Assembly (NCBI GenBank): GCA_963753385.1
Contig: CAVWCC010000007.1
Coordinates: 248,001-312,000, forward strand
Origin: JALZKA01 sp963753385
Lineage (GTDB): Bacteria; Actinomycetota; Thermoleophilia; Solirubrobacterales; 70-9
Direction: 5' to 3'
Length of the DNA: 64,000 nucleotides
The position numbers and the translations under genes are program-made. The notes beneath the pieces were generated by a model, which did no database searches, had not been told where the DNA came from, and saw only the letters and a list, made by a program, of their open reading frames with translations. Shown here piece after piece: positions 1 to 10,012 of this stretch. The stretch's first letter is position 1; every line of letters begins with the position of its first letter.

Positions 1-2
1 TG

Positions 3-248
3 GGCTACCGGATCCGTTACGTCCTCGACCTGAACGCGCGCGAGGCCATGCACCTCTGCGAGCTCCGCTCGGGACGCGAGGGCCACCCGACCTACCGGGC
101 CGTCGCCCAGGCGATGCACGAGCGGATCGCCGGGGTCCATCCCGCGATCGCCGCGGCGATGCGGCACGTGGACTCGACGACCGAGCCGCGCCTCGAGCGC
201 ATCATGAGCGAGATCCGAGCCCACCGAAAGCGCGTCGCGGCCGCCTAG
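3..248 (+). CDS. ThyX-like FAD-dependent thymidylate synthase, C-terminal fragment
   Basis: The frame is open from the left window edge, so the N-terminus and true start lie outside. The 81 visible residues include the stretch LNAREAMHLCELRSG followed by a long amphipathic helix region. This resembles the C-terminal part of ThyX enzymes, where an 'NARE/NFRS...L.LR' segment helps bind dUMP. ThyX makes dTMP from dUMP using methylene-tetrahydrofolate and FAD. The RHRxxS signature that would settle the family is upstream of the window. The gene ends 25 bases before the next, co-directional gene. The assignment rests on this tail only. Confidence 0.55.
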   Translation, partial: GYRIRYVLDLNAREAMHLCELRSGREGHPTYRAVAQAMHERIAGVHPAIAAAMRHVDSTTEPRLERIMSEIRAHRKRVAAA

Positions 249-273
249 AGACCGCTAGCGGTACGATCGCGCC

Positions 274-1029
274 GTGCGGGGAAGTCCGCTACCTCTTGCG
301 GTCGCCGTCCTGGGCTTGGCGCTCAGCCCGGCGACGCTGTGGGCGCAGGCGGAAGAGGAGCCTGCGCCACCGGTCCCTCCGGTCGAAGAGGCCCCGCCCG
401 TGCCCGAGCCGCCCGCACCCCAGCCCGCCGCCCCCGGAGGCCCGACCTCGCCGGAGCCCGCCGAACCCGGCGGCACGGGCGAGCCGCCCCCGCCTGAAAC
501 GGAGCCGGCCGGCGAGCCACCCGTCGCCACCCCCGCCCCGGTTCCGCCCGTGACACGCCAGTCGGGCGCCTCGGTCTCGATGATCGATTTCGCGTTCCAG
601 CCGAGCTCGACCCAGGTGACGGAGGGCGGCTCGATCACCTGGACCAACGACGGCGAGGAGCCCCACGACGCCACCGCCAACAACGGCAGCTTCTCCACGG
701 GCACGGTCGAGGCCGGGTCGAGCGGGAGCGTCACCTTCGACCAGGCGGGCACGATCCCGTACTTCTGCACGATCCACCCCGGCATGACCGGGTCGGTCAC
801 CGTGCTGGCCGCGGATGACGGCGGTGGATCGAACGGAGGGAGCGACGACGGCGGCTCCGACGTTCCCGGGCCAACCGAGGAAGCGGCAGTGGCATCACCG
901 GACGCGGCCGGCACCGACGGCGACCTGCCGGCGACGGGCGAGGAGACCGGGCTCCTGACCGCCCTCGGGCTGGTCCTGCTGGCGGTTGGGCTTCAGCTCT
1001 TCGTCGTGGGCCGGTTCAGCCCGCGCTGA
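274..1029 (+). CDS. Cell-wall-anchored cupredoxin (plastocyanin-like) protein
   Basis: This is a secreted 251-residue copper protein with a sorting signal. Residues 1-26 form a signal peptide, 27-95 are Pro/Glu-rich like a wall-spanning spacer, and about 99-178 form a cupredoxin fold. The four type-1 copper ligands are visible: His131, Cys165, His168 and Met171, the last three in the usual C-x2-H-x2-M spacing. After a Gly/Asp-rich linker comes LPATG at 218, a hydrophobic helix and a basic end (RFSPR), which is the layout of a sortase substrate. It probably carries electrons at the cell surface. The start is GTG with no strong ribosome site. Its 3' end overlaps the convergent protease gene by 14 bases. 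Confidence 0.85.
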   Translation: MRGSPLPLAVAVLGLALSPATLWAQAEEEPAPPVPPVEEAPPVPEPPAPQPAAPGGPTSPEPAEPGGTGEPPPPETEPAGEPPVATPAPVPPVTRQSGASVSMIDFAFQPSSTQVTEGGSITWTNDGEEPHDATANNGSFSTGTVEAGSSGSVTFDQAGTIPYFCTIHPGMTGSVTVLAADDGGGSNGGSDDGGSDVPGPTEEAAVASPDAAGTDGDLPATGEETGLLTALGLVLLAVGLQLFVVGRFSPR

Positions 1030-1978
1030 GCCTTCGCCGCTGGCTGCGGTAGAGGTCGCGGATGACCTTGCCGAAATAGGGGCCGTAGAGCTTCTCGCCG
1101 TCGGGATCCGGGCAGACGATCGGACAGAGCGGGTCGTACCCGTAGGACGTGACCGAGTTGACGCGGTGACCGCCGATGATCCAGCCGCCTCCGCTCGACC
1201 CGCCGGTCATGTCGCAGCGGATCCCCGTGGGCGCGGGTGAGGGCCCGGAATCCGCGCCGGTTGAACCCGAGCTGCAGCGCCACAGCTGCCCGCCGTCGAA
1301 CGGGGGCCTCGCCGGATACCCGAACGCGTCGAAGTGGAGGTTCCTGCGCTTGTCGAAGGCGATGCCGCGCGCGCCGACCACGTTCTGAAGGCGCTTGCCG
1401 TTTCGGTTTCGCATCGTCGCCATGCCGACGTCGTAGCGAAGGTCCTCCGACGACTGCCAGGCCGCCGGTGCGGCAAGCCGTCTCGCAGTCCAACTGCCGA
1501 ACGGCTCGGAAGAGCCTTCCTTGCCGGGGACGAACATCCAGTTGTCGGCGAAGGTGCCGTCGCCGAACACGCAGTGCCCGGCGGTGACGACCAGGCGCTT
1601 GTTGCGCGCCCGGACGACGGTCCCCGAGCAGAAGTAATTGCCGCTCGGAAGGTGAAGGAAGACCTTGCCATGGGTCCGGAACGGGGCCTTGCCCGCATCG
1701 GGCACCTTCTTTGCCGCCCGCGGGTTTTCCGCGGAGGTGCCGCCCCCGAGCAGGCCGTCCAGCAGCCCGTTGGGTGCCGGGATCCTCGCGAGGAGCTCCG
1801 AGGCCGGCCGCGCCGTCGCCATCCGCTCGGCGGTCCAGTAGTCGCGCACGTCCGTCGAGGCCTGCCGGAGGGAGTCGGCGGCGACGTCGCCGGCGCTTGC
1901 AATCGAGGGGAACGCGAGCCCGGCGCACGAGAGCGCCGCGGCCACGATCCAACGTACGCTCCTGCTCGCGTGGGCCAC
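1016..1978 (-). CDS. Secreted trypsin-like serine protease
   Basis: This protein of about 320 residues has a signal-peptide-like start and a chymotrypsin-fold protease domain. The catalytic triad is visible: His135 in TAGHC, Asp183 in YDVGMA and Ser262 in GGSSGGG. Pairs of cysteines could form disulfides, as expected for an exported enzyme. The frame stays open to 2116 and would overlap acs head-to-head. I place the start at GTG 1978 because a clean n-region and hydrophobic h-region (VRWIVAAALSCAG) begin there; no good ribosome site is seen. The substrate is unknown. The gene is divergent from acs and overlaps the cupredoxin gene tail-to-tail. Confidence 0.8.
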   Translation of the reverse strand: MAHASRSVRWIVAAALSCAGLAFPSIASAGDVAADSLRQASTDVRDYWTAERMATARPASELLARIPAPNGLLDGLLGGGTSAENPRAAKKVPDAGKAPFRTHGKVFLHLPSGNYFCSGTVVRARNKRLVVTAGHCVFGDGTFADNWMFVPGKEGSSEPFGSWTARRLAAPAAWQSSEDLRYDVGMATMRNRNGKRLQNVVGARGIAFDKRRNLHFDAFGYPARPPFDGGQLWRCSSGSTGADSGPSPAPTGIRCDMTGGSSGGGWIIGGHRVNSVTSYGYDPLCPIVCPDPDGEKLYGPYFGKVIRDLYRSQRRRLSAG

Positions 1979-2034
1979 GTCCGACAGGGTAGAGGCCACC
2001 CATAGGATCTGAGCCGATCGACCAGGAGGTGCGC

Positions 2035-3976
<1,942 letters not shown>

Positions 3977-4005
<29 letters not shown>

Positions 4006-4387
4006 CGGACCGCCGGCGGAGCAACAGGACCAGCAGATACACCGGCAACAGCACGGTCGCCGCCAGGGCGACCGCATTGCCGACCGCGTCGCCGGTGTCG
4101 TAGGGCTCCAGGTTGAGCAGGTGATAGACGGTGTGCGGCACCGCGAACAGGAGCCAGACCACCAGCGAGATCAGCGTGAGCCTGCGCTCGAGGAAGAAAC
4201 CGGCGACGATCAGCAGGACGCCCGTCGCGATGAACAGGGCGCCGACGTCGCGCATGAGGTGCTCGTTGTAGGCGGGCAGCGCCTCGACCCAGCCGCGGCC
4301 GAGCGGGAAGTCCTCGTAGAACGATGTTGGCGAGATCGTGATCCAGATCCCGTTGAGGAGCTGGATGCCGCCGAGGCCGTAGAGCAC
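3977..4387 (-). CDS. Small four-helix membrane protein
   Basis: This 136-residue protein is mostly hydrophobic, with about four predicted membrane helices, and a polar region containing the acidic/aromatic stretch SFYEDFPLGRGW after the first helix. I do not recognise a catalytic motif and leave the function open. Its frame opens right after the stop codon of the upstream dehydrogenase-hydrolase gene (stop at 4418-4420). The GTG at 4387 is the first usable start, so the two are probably co-transcribed. The 3' end overlaps acs convergently by 29 bases. Confidence 0.6.
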
Positions 4388-4417
4388 CGCGCGAAACTCG
4401 AAGCCGGCGTTCGGAGA

Positions 4418-6328
4418 TCACCCGGCCACCTTCGTCGGCGATCCGGCCACGGCCCGCTCGATCCACTCCACCGTGGGCGGCAATGCGTCCGCGAGGTGGT
4501 CGAGGTAGAGCTGGTGGCCCATGCCCGGGAACGGCGTGAACGTGGTGCGCTCGGGACGCGCGCGCTCGAGGCAGCGCTCGGTGTGCTCACGGGTGACCAT
4601 GCGGTCCTCGTCCCCGATCGTGACGAGAACCGGCGTCGTCACGCGCTCCCAGGGGATACGCGGCTCGAACGCGGCGTAGCTCGCCACCGAGCGCATCGTC
4701 ACCCGGAAGTTGAAAAGGCGGTCCGGGCGCTCGGTGAAGTAGCGCCCGGTCAGCGGCTCGAGCGCGACCTCGGAGTAGTCCGCGATCTGCTCGACCGGGA
4801 TCGGCAACGTGGGCGCGACCCGGGCGAGAGCTCGGGTGAGGGGCGCCTTCCAGCGGAGCGCGGGGTCGTTGTGGACCTCGGGGTGGTTGATGCAGTGACA
4901 GACCACCGCCTCGGCGTCGGGCTCGCGCGTCAGCAGATACCAGCTCATGATCCCGCCGAGGGAGTCGCCCATCAGCACCACCGGCGATGAGAACCGCTGG
5001 CGTGCGTAGCCGAGCGTCCGCTCGATCACGGCAAGGTCGGTCTCGAGCGGGGCGTCCCCGCGCCTGCCTTCGGAGATCCCATGGCCTCGCCGGTCGATCA
5101 GGACGGCGTTCAGCCCGGCCTCGGCGAGCGCGCCGCCGAGCGGCGTCGAGCGGCGTGCGTGGTCGCCAAGGCCGTGCGCGAACACGACCGTGGCCTTCGG
5201 GTCGGCCGCCTCGTGGACCTCGAGATGGATCCGCTCCCCACGATGCTCGATCCAGGCGTGCTCGACGCGCTCGAGCGTGGCGTCGAGGTCGAAGCCCGCG
5301 AGTCCCGGCAACGCCGCTGCCGCCTCCCGAAGCCACGCGGTCGGGATCTCGAGCATCCGCTCGGCGACCTCGTGGCGCGGCGGGCCGTCCGCGTAGCGCA
5401 GGGCCCGCCCGCGCTGCGCAAGCAGCACCAGCGCCGACTCCCGGGAGGACATCGAGGGCTCCCAGCCCAGCTCGCCCCGCGCCCGGCCGAGCCTCGCTTC
5501 GCGGTCACCGGAAACCGCCCAGTCCGATGAGACCGGCGAGAGGCGCAGCGCGTGCGCTGCGTCGAGCGCGACCTCGACCGGGCGAACCGGCACGCGGACG
5601 ACCCACCCGCCCGAGAGCTCCGCCAGGTCCTCCTGCGCGAGCGACTCGTCGGTGACGATCAGATACGCACCGGGGTGGTCCGCGAAGCAGGCCTCGCGGA
5701 ACGCCCGCGCGAGGTCGTCCTGGTGGATCAGGTGCGTACGGCCGTCGTCGTCGGGCAGGACCGCGACCGCGGTGCCCATCAGCTCGAGCGCGGGGTTCGA
5801 GAAGTCCGGGCCGTAGACGAACCCGGGCTGGAGCCGGGTGATGACCAGCCCCGAGTCCGGGTGCTCGGCCTCCCAGCGGTCGAGCATCCGCTCGACCTCC
5901 GCCTTCTCGCGAAAGTAGAAGCGGCGGTCCGCTAGGGCGGGGAGCTCACCCTCGGTGGCCGCCGGCAGCCCCTTGGCGGGCGAGCCGTAGGCCGACAGGC
6001 TCGAGGCGACCACGAGCCTCTTCGCGCCGCCCGCCGCGGACGCCTCGAGAACGTTGCGCGATCCGTCCTGGTTCACCCGGCTCGCCTCGGTCCGGTCGCG
6101 ACCCGGGATCAGTACGAACGCGAGGTGGACGACGGCCTCACAGCCCGCGACCAGCTCACCGATGCGCTCGGAGCGGACATCGGCGATCTCCGCCGTGAGC
6201 TTGTCGTGCTCGAGGCGGGGGGCGACGAGGTCGAATCCGACGACCTCGTCGACACGCTCGTCCGCCAGGAGCGTTCGCAGGATCGCGGTCCCGAAGTCGC
6301 CCGCGGCGCCGGTGACGGCGATCTTCAT
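4418..6328 (-). CDS. Fusion of NAD-dependent epimerase/dehydratase and alpha/beta hydrolase
   Basis: This is one uninterrupted 636-residue frame with two enzymes. Residues 1-310 are an extended short-chain dehydrogenase: GAAGDFG nucleotide loop at 7-13 and a Tyr138-x3-Lys142 catalytic pair after the VASSLSAYG strand. Residues about 355-636 are an alpha/beta hydrolase resembling monoacylglycerol lipases: nucleophile Ser456 in GDSLGG, acid Asp573 or Asp575, and His605 in GMGHQ. Both active sites look intact. The joining region has no stop or frame change. The likely theme is lipid or acyl-ester metabolism, but the substrate pair is unknown. A small membrane-protein gene follows closely downstream. 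Confidence 0.85.
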   Translation of the reverse strand: MKIAVTGAAGDFGTAILRTLLADERVDEVVGFDLVAPRLEHDKLTAEIADVRSERIGELVAGCEAVVHLAFVLIPGRDRTEASRVNQDGSRNVLEASAAGGAKRLVVASSLSAYGSPAKGLPAATEGELPALADRRFYFREKAEVERMLDRWEAEHPDSGLVITRLQPGFVYGPDFSNPALELMGTAVAVLPDDDGRTHLIHQDDLARAFREACFADHPGAYLIVTDESLAQEDLAELSGGWVVRVPVRPVEVALDAAHALRLSPVSSDWAVSGDREARLGRARGELGWEPSMSSRESALVLLAQRGRALRYADGPPRHEVAERMLEIPTAWLREAAAALPGLAGFDLDATLERVEHAWIEHRGERIHLEVHEAADPKATVVFAHGLGDHARRSTPLGGALAEAGLNAVLIDRRGHGISEGRRGDAPLETDLAVIERTLGYARQRFSSPVVLMGDSLGGIMSWYLLTREPDAEAVVCHCINHPEVHNDPALRWKAPLTRALARVAPTLPIPVEQIADYSEVALEPLTGRYFTERPDRLFNFRVTMRSVASYAAFEPRIPWERVTTPVLVTIGDEDRMVTREHTERCLERARPERTTFTPFPGMGHQLYLDHLADALPPTVEWIERAVAGSPTKVAG

Positions 6329-6337
6329 GAACAGGGC

Positions 6338-7201
6338 CTACCGGCGGCGCTTGCGCTTGCGGCGCTTGGCGCGCTCGCGGCGAGCCGCGTTGGGATTCTC
6401 GTCAACCCCCGGGATCTCGGTTGCGGCGCTCTCGACGACCTCGCCGTTCGCCCCGGCGGCCGCCACCACGGGCTCCTCGCCGGGCCTGGGCCATGGAATC
6501 GCCTCGCCGGCGTCCCACGCGGGCGGGCGGCCGGCGGGCACGCGCCCGAACAGCAGCAGGCCGAAGTAGACCAGCCAGCAGAGGACCGCGAGGAGCGCGA
6601 TCTGCAGGATGAACAGGAGGGAGGCGCCCAGCGCCATCCCGAGCGTCCCAAAGAACCGGGTGAGCAGCCCGGTGCGGACCGCCCAGAGCGGCGTGTAGAT
6701 CAGCGAGAAGATCAGCGCCAGCATCCCCGGCAGGAGCAGGCCCGCGGCCGTCTGCAGGCCACCCGAGTCCTCGCGGAGGTTCTCGGCGAGGGAGTAGATG
6801 TCGCCGACCCCGGGCGACTGCTCGACGAACTGCGCGGCGACGTCGGTCTGGCCCGACCATGTGATGATCCCCTGGACGGCCAGGATCACCGGGCCGAGCA
6901 CAACGAGGCCCGCGAGTACCCCGCGCACGCGGTCGGTGCGCGCCTGGGCGGCCTTGAAGAGGAAGAAGAGCGGGACGGCCATCAGGGCGAAACCGATGCT
7001 GCGCGCGATCGTCGCGAAGAGCAGCGCGCTCTCGTTCTCGTTGATCGAGCGGAGCTCCTCGGTCTCCAGGCCGCCGACCTCGATCCCCGAGCCCGACTCG
7101 ATCAGCAGCGCGAGCACGTAGAAGACGAGCGGGAGCACGCACGCGACGGCCACCCACGGCCGCTGCCGCTGCTCGCGCTCGATGATCTCCTGGCGGCTCA
7201 C
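6338..7201 (-). CDS. Multi-pass membrane protein with basic tail
   Basis: This 287-residue protein has about five hydrophobic segments separated by short loops. It ends in a cytoplasmic-looking tail with a strongly basic end (KRRKRKRRR). No enzymatic signature is visible. The start at 7201 (MSRQEIIEREQRQR) gives a short charged N-terminus before the first helix. It lies 9 bases upstream of the dehydrogenase-hydrolase fusion on the same strand, so both may share a transcript. The function is unknown; the basic tail could bind nucleic acid or anionic lipid, but that is a guess. Confidence 0.7.
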   Translation of the reverse strand: MSRQEIIEREQRQRPWVAVACVLPLVFYVLALLIESGSGIEVGGLETEELRSINENESALLFATIARSIGFALMAVPLFFLFKAAQARTDRVRGVLAGLVVLGPVILAVQGIITWSGQTDVAAQFVEQSPGVGDIYSLAENLREDSGGLQTAAGLLLPGMLALIFSLIYTPLWAVRTGLLTRFFGTLGMALGASLLFILQIALLAVLCWLVYFGLLLFGRVPAGRPPAWDAGEAIPWPRPGEEPVVAAAGANGEVVESAATEIPGVDENPNAARRERAKRRKRKRRR

Positions 7202-7266
7202 GAGGGAGGGGATCCTAGATGCACGTGGACCGGTTGCGGGCCACGGCTCCGGGGTAGCCTCCGTCC

Positions 7267-7797
7267 GTGGCGCAGTTCGCGATCACAGCAATCGGGCTCG
7301 ACCGGCCGGGAATCGTCGCCGGGGTGAGCGGGGCCCTGCTCGACCTCGACGGCAACGTCGAGGACTCGCAGATGTCGATCCTGCGGGGCCACTTCGCGGT
7401 CATGCTGCTGGTCGACGTCCCGGACTCGGTCGAGCAGGGCGAGTTGGTCGACCGCCTCGGCGCTGTGCGCGACGAGCTCGAACTGGAGGCGATCACCGTG
7501 TCGCCGGTCGGCGCCGCGCTCGAGCCGGTTCAGGCGTCTCATGTGGTCAGCGTGTACGGCGCCGACAGCAAGGGGATCGTCCACGGCGTCAGCGCCGCGC
7601 TTGCCGGCCTCGGCGTGGACATCACCGACCTCGAGACCAAGCTCGCCGGCACACCCGATGCGCCGGTCTACGTGATGGTCCTGGAGATCGCGCTGGGGGC
7701 CGCGGGCGAGGACGACGTCTCCTCGGCGCTGCGCGACGCGGGCGCCAAGCTTGGGGTCGAGGTCTCCCTGCGCGAGCTCGACGCGGACGCGCTGTAG
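7267..7797 (+). CDS. Tandem ACT-domain regulatory protein (GcvR-like)
   Basis: The 176-residue protein has two ACT repeats. The first begins with ITAIGLDRPGIVAGVSGAL and the second with VSVYGADSKGIVHGVSAAL, both carrying the G-x-D-x-x-GIV pattern that lines an amino-acid pocket. This is the whole protein, with no attached enzyme or DNA-binding domain, as in glycine-cleavage regulators (GcvR) and related stand-alone ACT proteins. It probably senses an amino acid and acts by binding a partner. The start is GTG. It lies 18 bases upstream of the peptide deformylase gene on the same strand. Confidence 0.82.
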   Translation: MAQFAITAIGLDRPGIVAGVSGALLDLDGNVEDSQMSILRGHFAVMLLVDVPDSVEQGELVDRLGAVRDELELEAITVSPVGAALEPVQASHVVSVYGADSKGIVHGVSAALAGLGVDITDLETKLAGTPDAPVYVMVLEIALGAAGEDDVSSALRDAGAKLGVEVSLRELDADAL

Positions 7798-7815
7798 CGC
7801 CAGCCGCCTGAGACG

Positions 7816-8379
7816 ATGGTCCCGCGCCCGGTCTTGCTGTATCCCGACCCGGCGCTGAAAGAGGTCGCGGTACCGGTCCAGGCCGAGGAGGCGGATCATG
7901 TCGCCGACGAGTTGCTCGCGACGATGCGATCGTACGAGCGCTGCGTGGGAATCGCGGCGCCGCAGATCGGGCTCGCGGTCCGGGTCTGCGTCGTCGACGT
8001 CTCCGAGCACCCGAGGGCGGAGACCTCGAACGGGCTGCTCGTCCTCGCCAACCCGCGGATCGTGGTCGCCGAGGGCTCGGATGTCGCCCGCGAGGGGTGC
8101 CTCAGCCTGCCCGACGTCACAGCCAACGTGCGCCGCGCGACCCGGGTCGTGGTCGACCACCTCGCGGGCACGGTGGAGTGCCTGGGATTCGAGGCGCGAG
8201 CCGTCCAGCACGAACTGGATCACCTGGATGGCGTGCTGTTCCTTGACCGGGTCGAGTCGCTCGTTGACGACGTCTTCCGGCGCCGCAGCTACGCGGATTC
8301 GGGTCGCGAATCGCCCGGCTCTTCCGGCGGGGGCGCCGGCGCGAGCTCGAAGGACTCGCCCGGCGGGCGGATCGGGTAG
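7816..8379 (+). CDS. def: Peptide deformylase
   Basis: This metalloenzyme removes the formyl group from the first methionine of new proteins. All three family motifs are present: GIAAPQIG, EGCLSLP with the metal-binding Cys, and QHELDHLDG with the two metal-binding His and catalytic Glu. At 187 residues it is slightly longer than usual. The extra length is a low-complexity tail (Ser/Gly-rich, about the last 25 residues), the part that overlaps the small gene on the other strand at 8289-8516. It probably shares a transcript with the ACT protein upstream. Confidence 0.93.
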   Translation: MVPRPVLLYPDPALKEVAVPVQAEEADHVADELLATMRSYERCVGIAAPQIGLAVRVCVVDVSEHPRAETSNGLLVLANPRIVVAEGSDVAREGCLSLPDVTANVRRATRVVVDHLAGTVECLGFEARAVQHELDHLDGVLFLDRVESLVDDVFRRRSYADSGRESPGSSGGGAGASSKDSPGGRIG

Positions 8380-8516
8380 TAGTCGTCCTCGGGCCCGGCG
8401 ACGCGCGAGATCCGCTCGCCGGCGGCGAGGACCAGGTCGAGCGCCGGGGCGAAAAGCCCGATCAGGGCCTCGAAGCGCTCGCGCAGCCGAACCTGCTCTG
8501 GCGTCGAACGTGGCAT
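8289..8516 (-). CDS. Small conserved-looking hypothetical protein
   Basis: This 75-residue frame starts at ATG 8516 (MPRSTPEQVRLRERFEAL). It has an amphipathic helical half followed by a Pro/Glu-rich tail (YYPIRPPGESFEL, then PPPEEPGD). The helix-plus-tail composition looks like a real protein rather than an antisense shadow. It overlaps the 3' end of def by 91 bases and is divergent from the flavin monooxygenase gene, with a perfect palindrome between the two starts. I do not recognise it. The def tail and this protein's tail compete for the same bases, so one may be shorter than drawn. Confidence 0.45.
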   Translation of the reverse strand: MPRSTPEQVRLRERFEALIGLFAPALDLVLAAGERISRVAGPEDDYYPIRPPGESFELAPAPPPEEPGDSRPESA

Positions 8517-8541
8517 CGCGAGAGTGATAGCGGAGCTCGGC

Positions 8542-8557
8542 TGGTACTGATGTACCA
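8542..8557. promoter_or_regulatory. Perfect 16-bp palindrome, candidate repressor operator
   Basis: The sequence TGGTAC-TGAT-GTACCA is a perfect inverted repeat with 6-bp arms and a 4-bp spacer. It sits between the divergent starts at 8516 (minus) and 8588 (plus). Size and symmetry fit a TetR- or GntR-type dimeric repressor site. No regulator gene lies next to it, so the binder would be encoded elsewhere. Confidence 0.5.
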
Positions 8558-8587
8558 TTGCCATCCGACTTGACTAGAGTCCGAGTC

Positions 8588-10000
8588 GTGGAAACCGCCA
8601 CGCTCCGTGAAAGCAGCAGCGCCCCCGGCGAGCGCCTGACCGCCCGGGTCTGCGTGATCGGTGCCGGCTCGTCCGGGATCGCGTCGTGCCAGGTACTGCA
8701 GGCCCGCGGGATCCCGTTCGACTGCTTCGAGGTCGGCTCGGGCGTCGGCGGCAACTGGCGGTACGAGAACGACAACGGGATGTCGTCGGCGTACCGCTCG
8801 CTGCACATCAACACCTCGCGCGACGCGATGGCGTACGCGACGTTCCCGATGCCGCGCGACTATCCCGACTACCCGGACCACTACCGGATCGCGAAGTACT
8901 TCGACGATTACGTCGACCAGTTCGGCTTCCGCGAGAGGATCCGGTTCCGGACCGAGGTCACCAACGTCCGGCGCGAGGGCGAGCGCTGGCGGGTGAGCTG
9001 GCGCGAGCTCGATAGCGGCGAGGAGGGCTCAGGCCTCTACGAGACCGTGATGGTCGCGAACGGACACCACTGGGATGCCCGCTGGCCAGAGCCGCCGTAC
9101 CCGGGCCAGGATTCGTTCGCGGGCGAGCAGATCCACGTCCACAACTACCGCGAGCCCGACGTCCTTCGAGGCAAGCGCGTGCTGGTGCTCGGGATCGGGA
9201 ACTCTGCCACCGACCTCGCGGTCGAGAGCTCGCGCTTCGCCGACGCCACGTTCCTGGCCATGCGCCGGGGCGCCTGGATCATCCCCAAGTACATCCGCGG
9301 GCGGCCGACCGACGAGCTCGCGAGCGACTTCGTCACGCGCCTGCCGCTCGGGGTGCAGCGCGCCCTCTACAAGTCCGCCCTGAAGACCGCCGTCGGCCAT
9401 CCCACCGACTTCGGGTTACCCGAGCCCGACCACAGGCTGGCGGAGGCTCATCCCACGATCTCGTCGGACCTCCTGCCGCGCCTCGGGCACGGGGACATCA
9501 CGGTGAAGCCGAACATCGCCGAGTTCGCCGGCGGCAGAACCGTGCGCTTCGCGGACGGCTCGACCGAGGAGCTCGACCTCATCATCTACTGCACGGGCTA
9601 CAGGATCACCCTCCCGTTCTTCGACCACGACCTGCTCGACGCGCCGGACAACCGGATCCCCCTCTATCGCCGCGTCGTCCACCCCGACCTCCCCGGCCTC
9701 TACTTCATCGGCCTGGTGCAACCGCTCGGGGCGATTATGCCGATCGCCGAGGCCCAGTCGGAGTGGGTCGCCGATCTTCTCGAGGGCAAGGCGGAGTTGC
9801 CCGAGAAGGAACGGATGCACCGCGTGATCGAGCGGGAGGACCGGCGGATGGCAAGGCGCTACGTCGCCTCGAAGCGCCACACGATCCAGGTGGACTTCCT
9901 GCCCTACATGCGCACCCTCCGGCGCGAGCGCCGCCGCGGGCCGTTCGCCCGGCTGCGCGCGACGCGCTCGCACGAGCTGCGCGCCTCGTCCGGCAGCTGA
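8588..10000 (+). CDS. Flavin-containing monooxygenase
   Basis: This class B flavoprotein monooxygenase uses FAD and NADPH to oxygenate soft nucleophiles or ketones. It has about 470 residues. Visible motifs are the FAD loop VIGAGSSG, the family fingerprint FAGEQIHVHNY (F-x-G-x3-H-x3-Y), the NADPH loop VLGIGNSA, and a late CTGYR strand typical of FMOs. The frame is open from TTG 8558, but GTG 8588 fits better because the first ten codons of the longer form overlap the palindrome region. The substrate is unknown. A candidate operator lies about 30 bases upstream. Confidence 0.88.
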   Translation: METATLRESSSAPGERLTARVCVIGAGSSGIASCQVLQARGIPFDCFEVGSGVGGNWRYENDNGMSSAYRSLHINTSRDAMAYATFPMPRDYPDYPDHYRIAKYFDDYVDQFGFRERIRFRTEVTNVRREGERWRVSWRELDSGEEGSGLYETVMVANGHHWDARWPEPPYPGQDSFAGEQIHVHNYREPDVLRGKRVLVLGIGNSATDLAVESSRFADATFLAMRRGAWIIPKYIRGRPTDELASDFVTRLPLGVQRALYKSALKTAVGHPTDFGLPEPDHRLAEAHPTISSDLLPRLGHGDITVKPNIAEFAGGRTVRFADGSTEELDLIIYCTGYRITLPFFDHDLLDAPDNRIPLYRRVVHPDLPGLYFIGLVQPLGAIMPIAEAQSEWVADLLEGKAELPEKERMHRVIEREDRRMARRYVASKRHTIQVDFLPYMRTLRRERRRGPFARLRATRSHELRASSGS

Positions 10001-10012
10001 AAGGCTGCCGCC

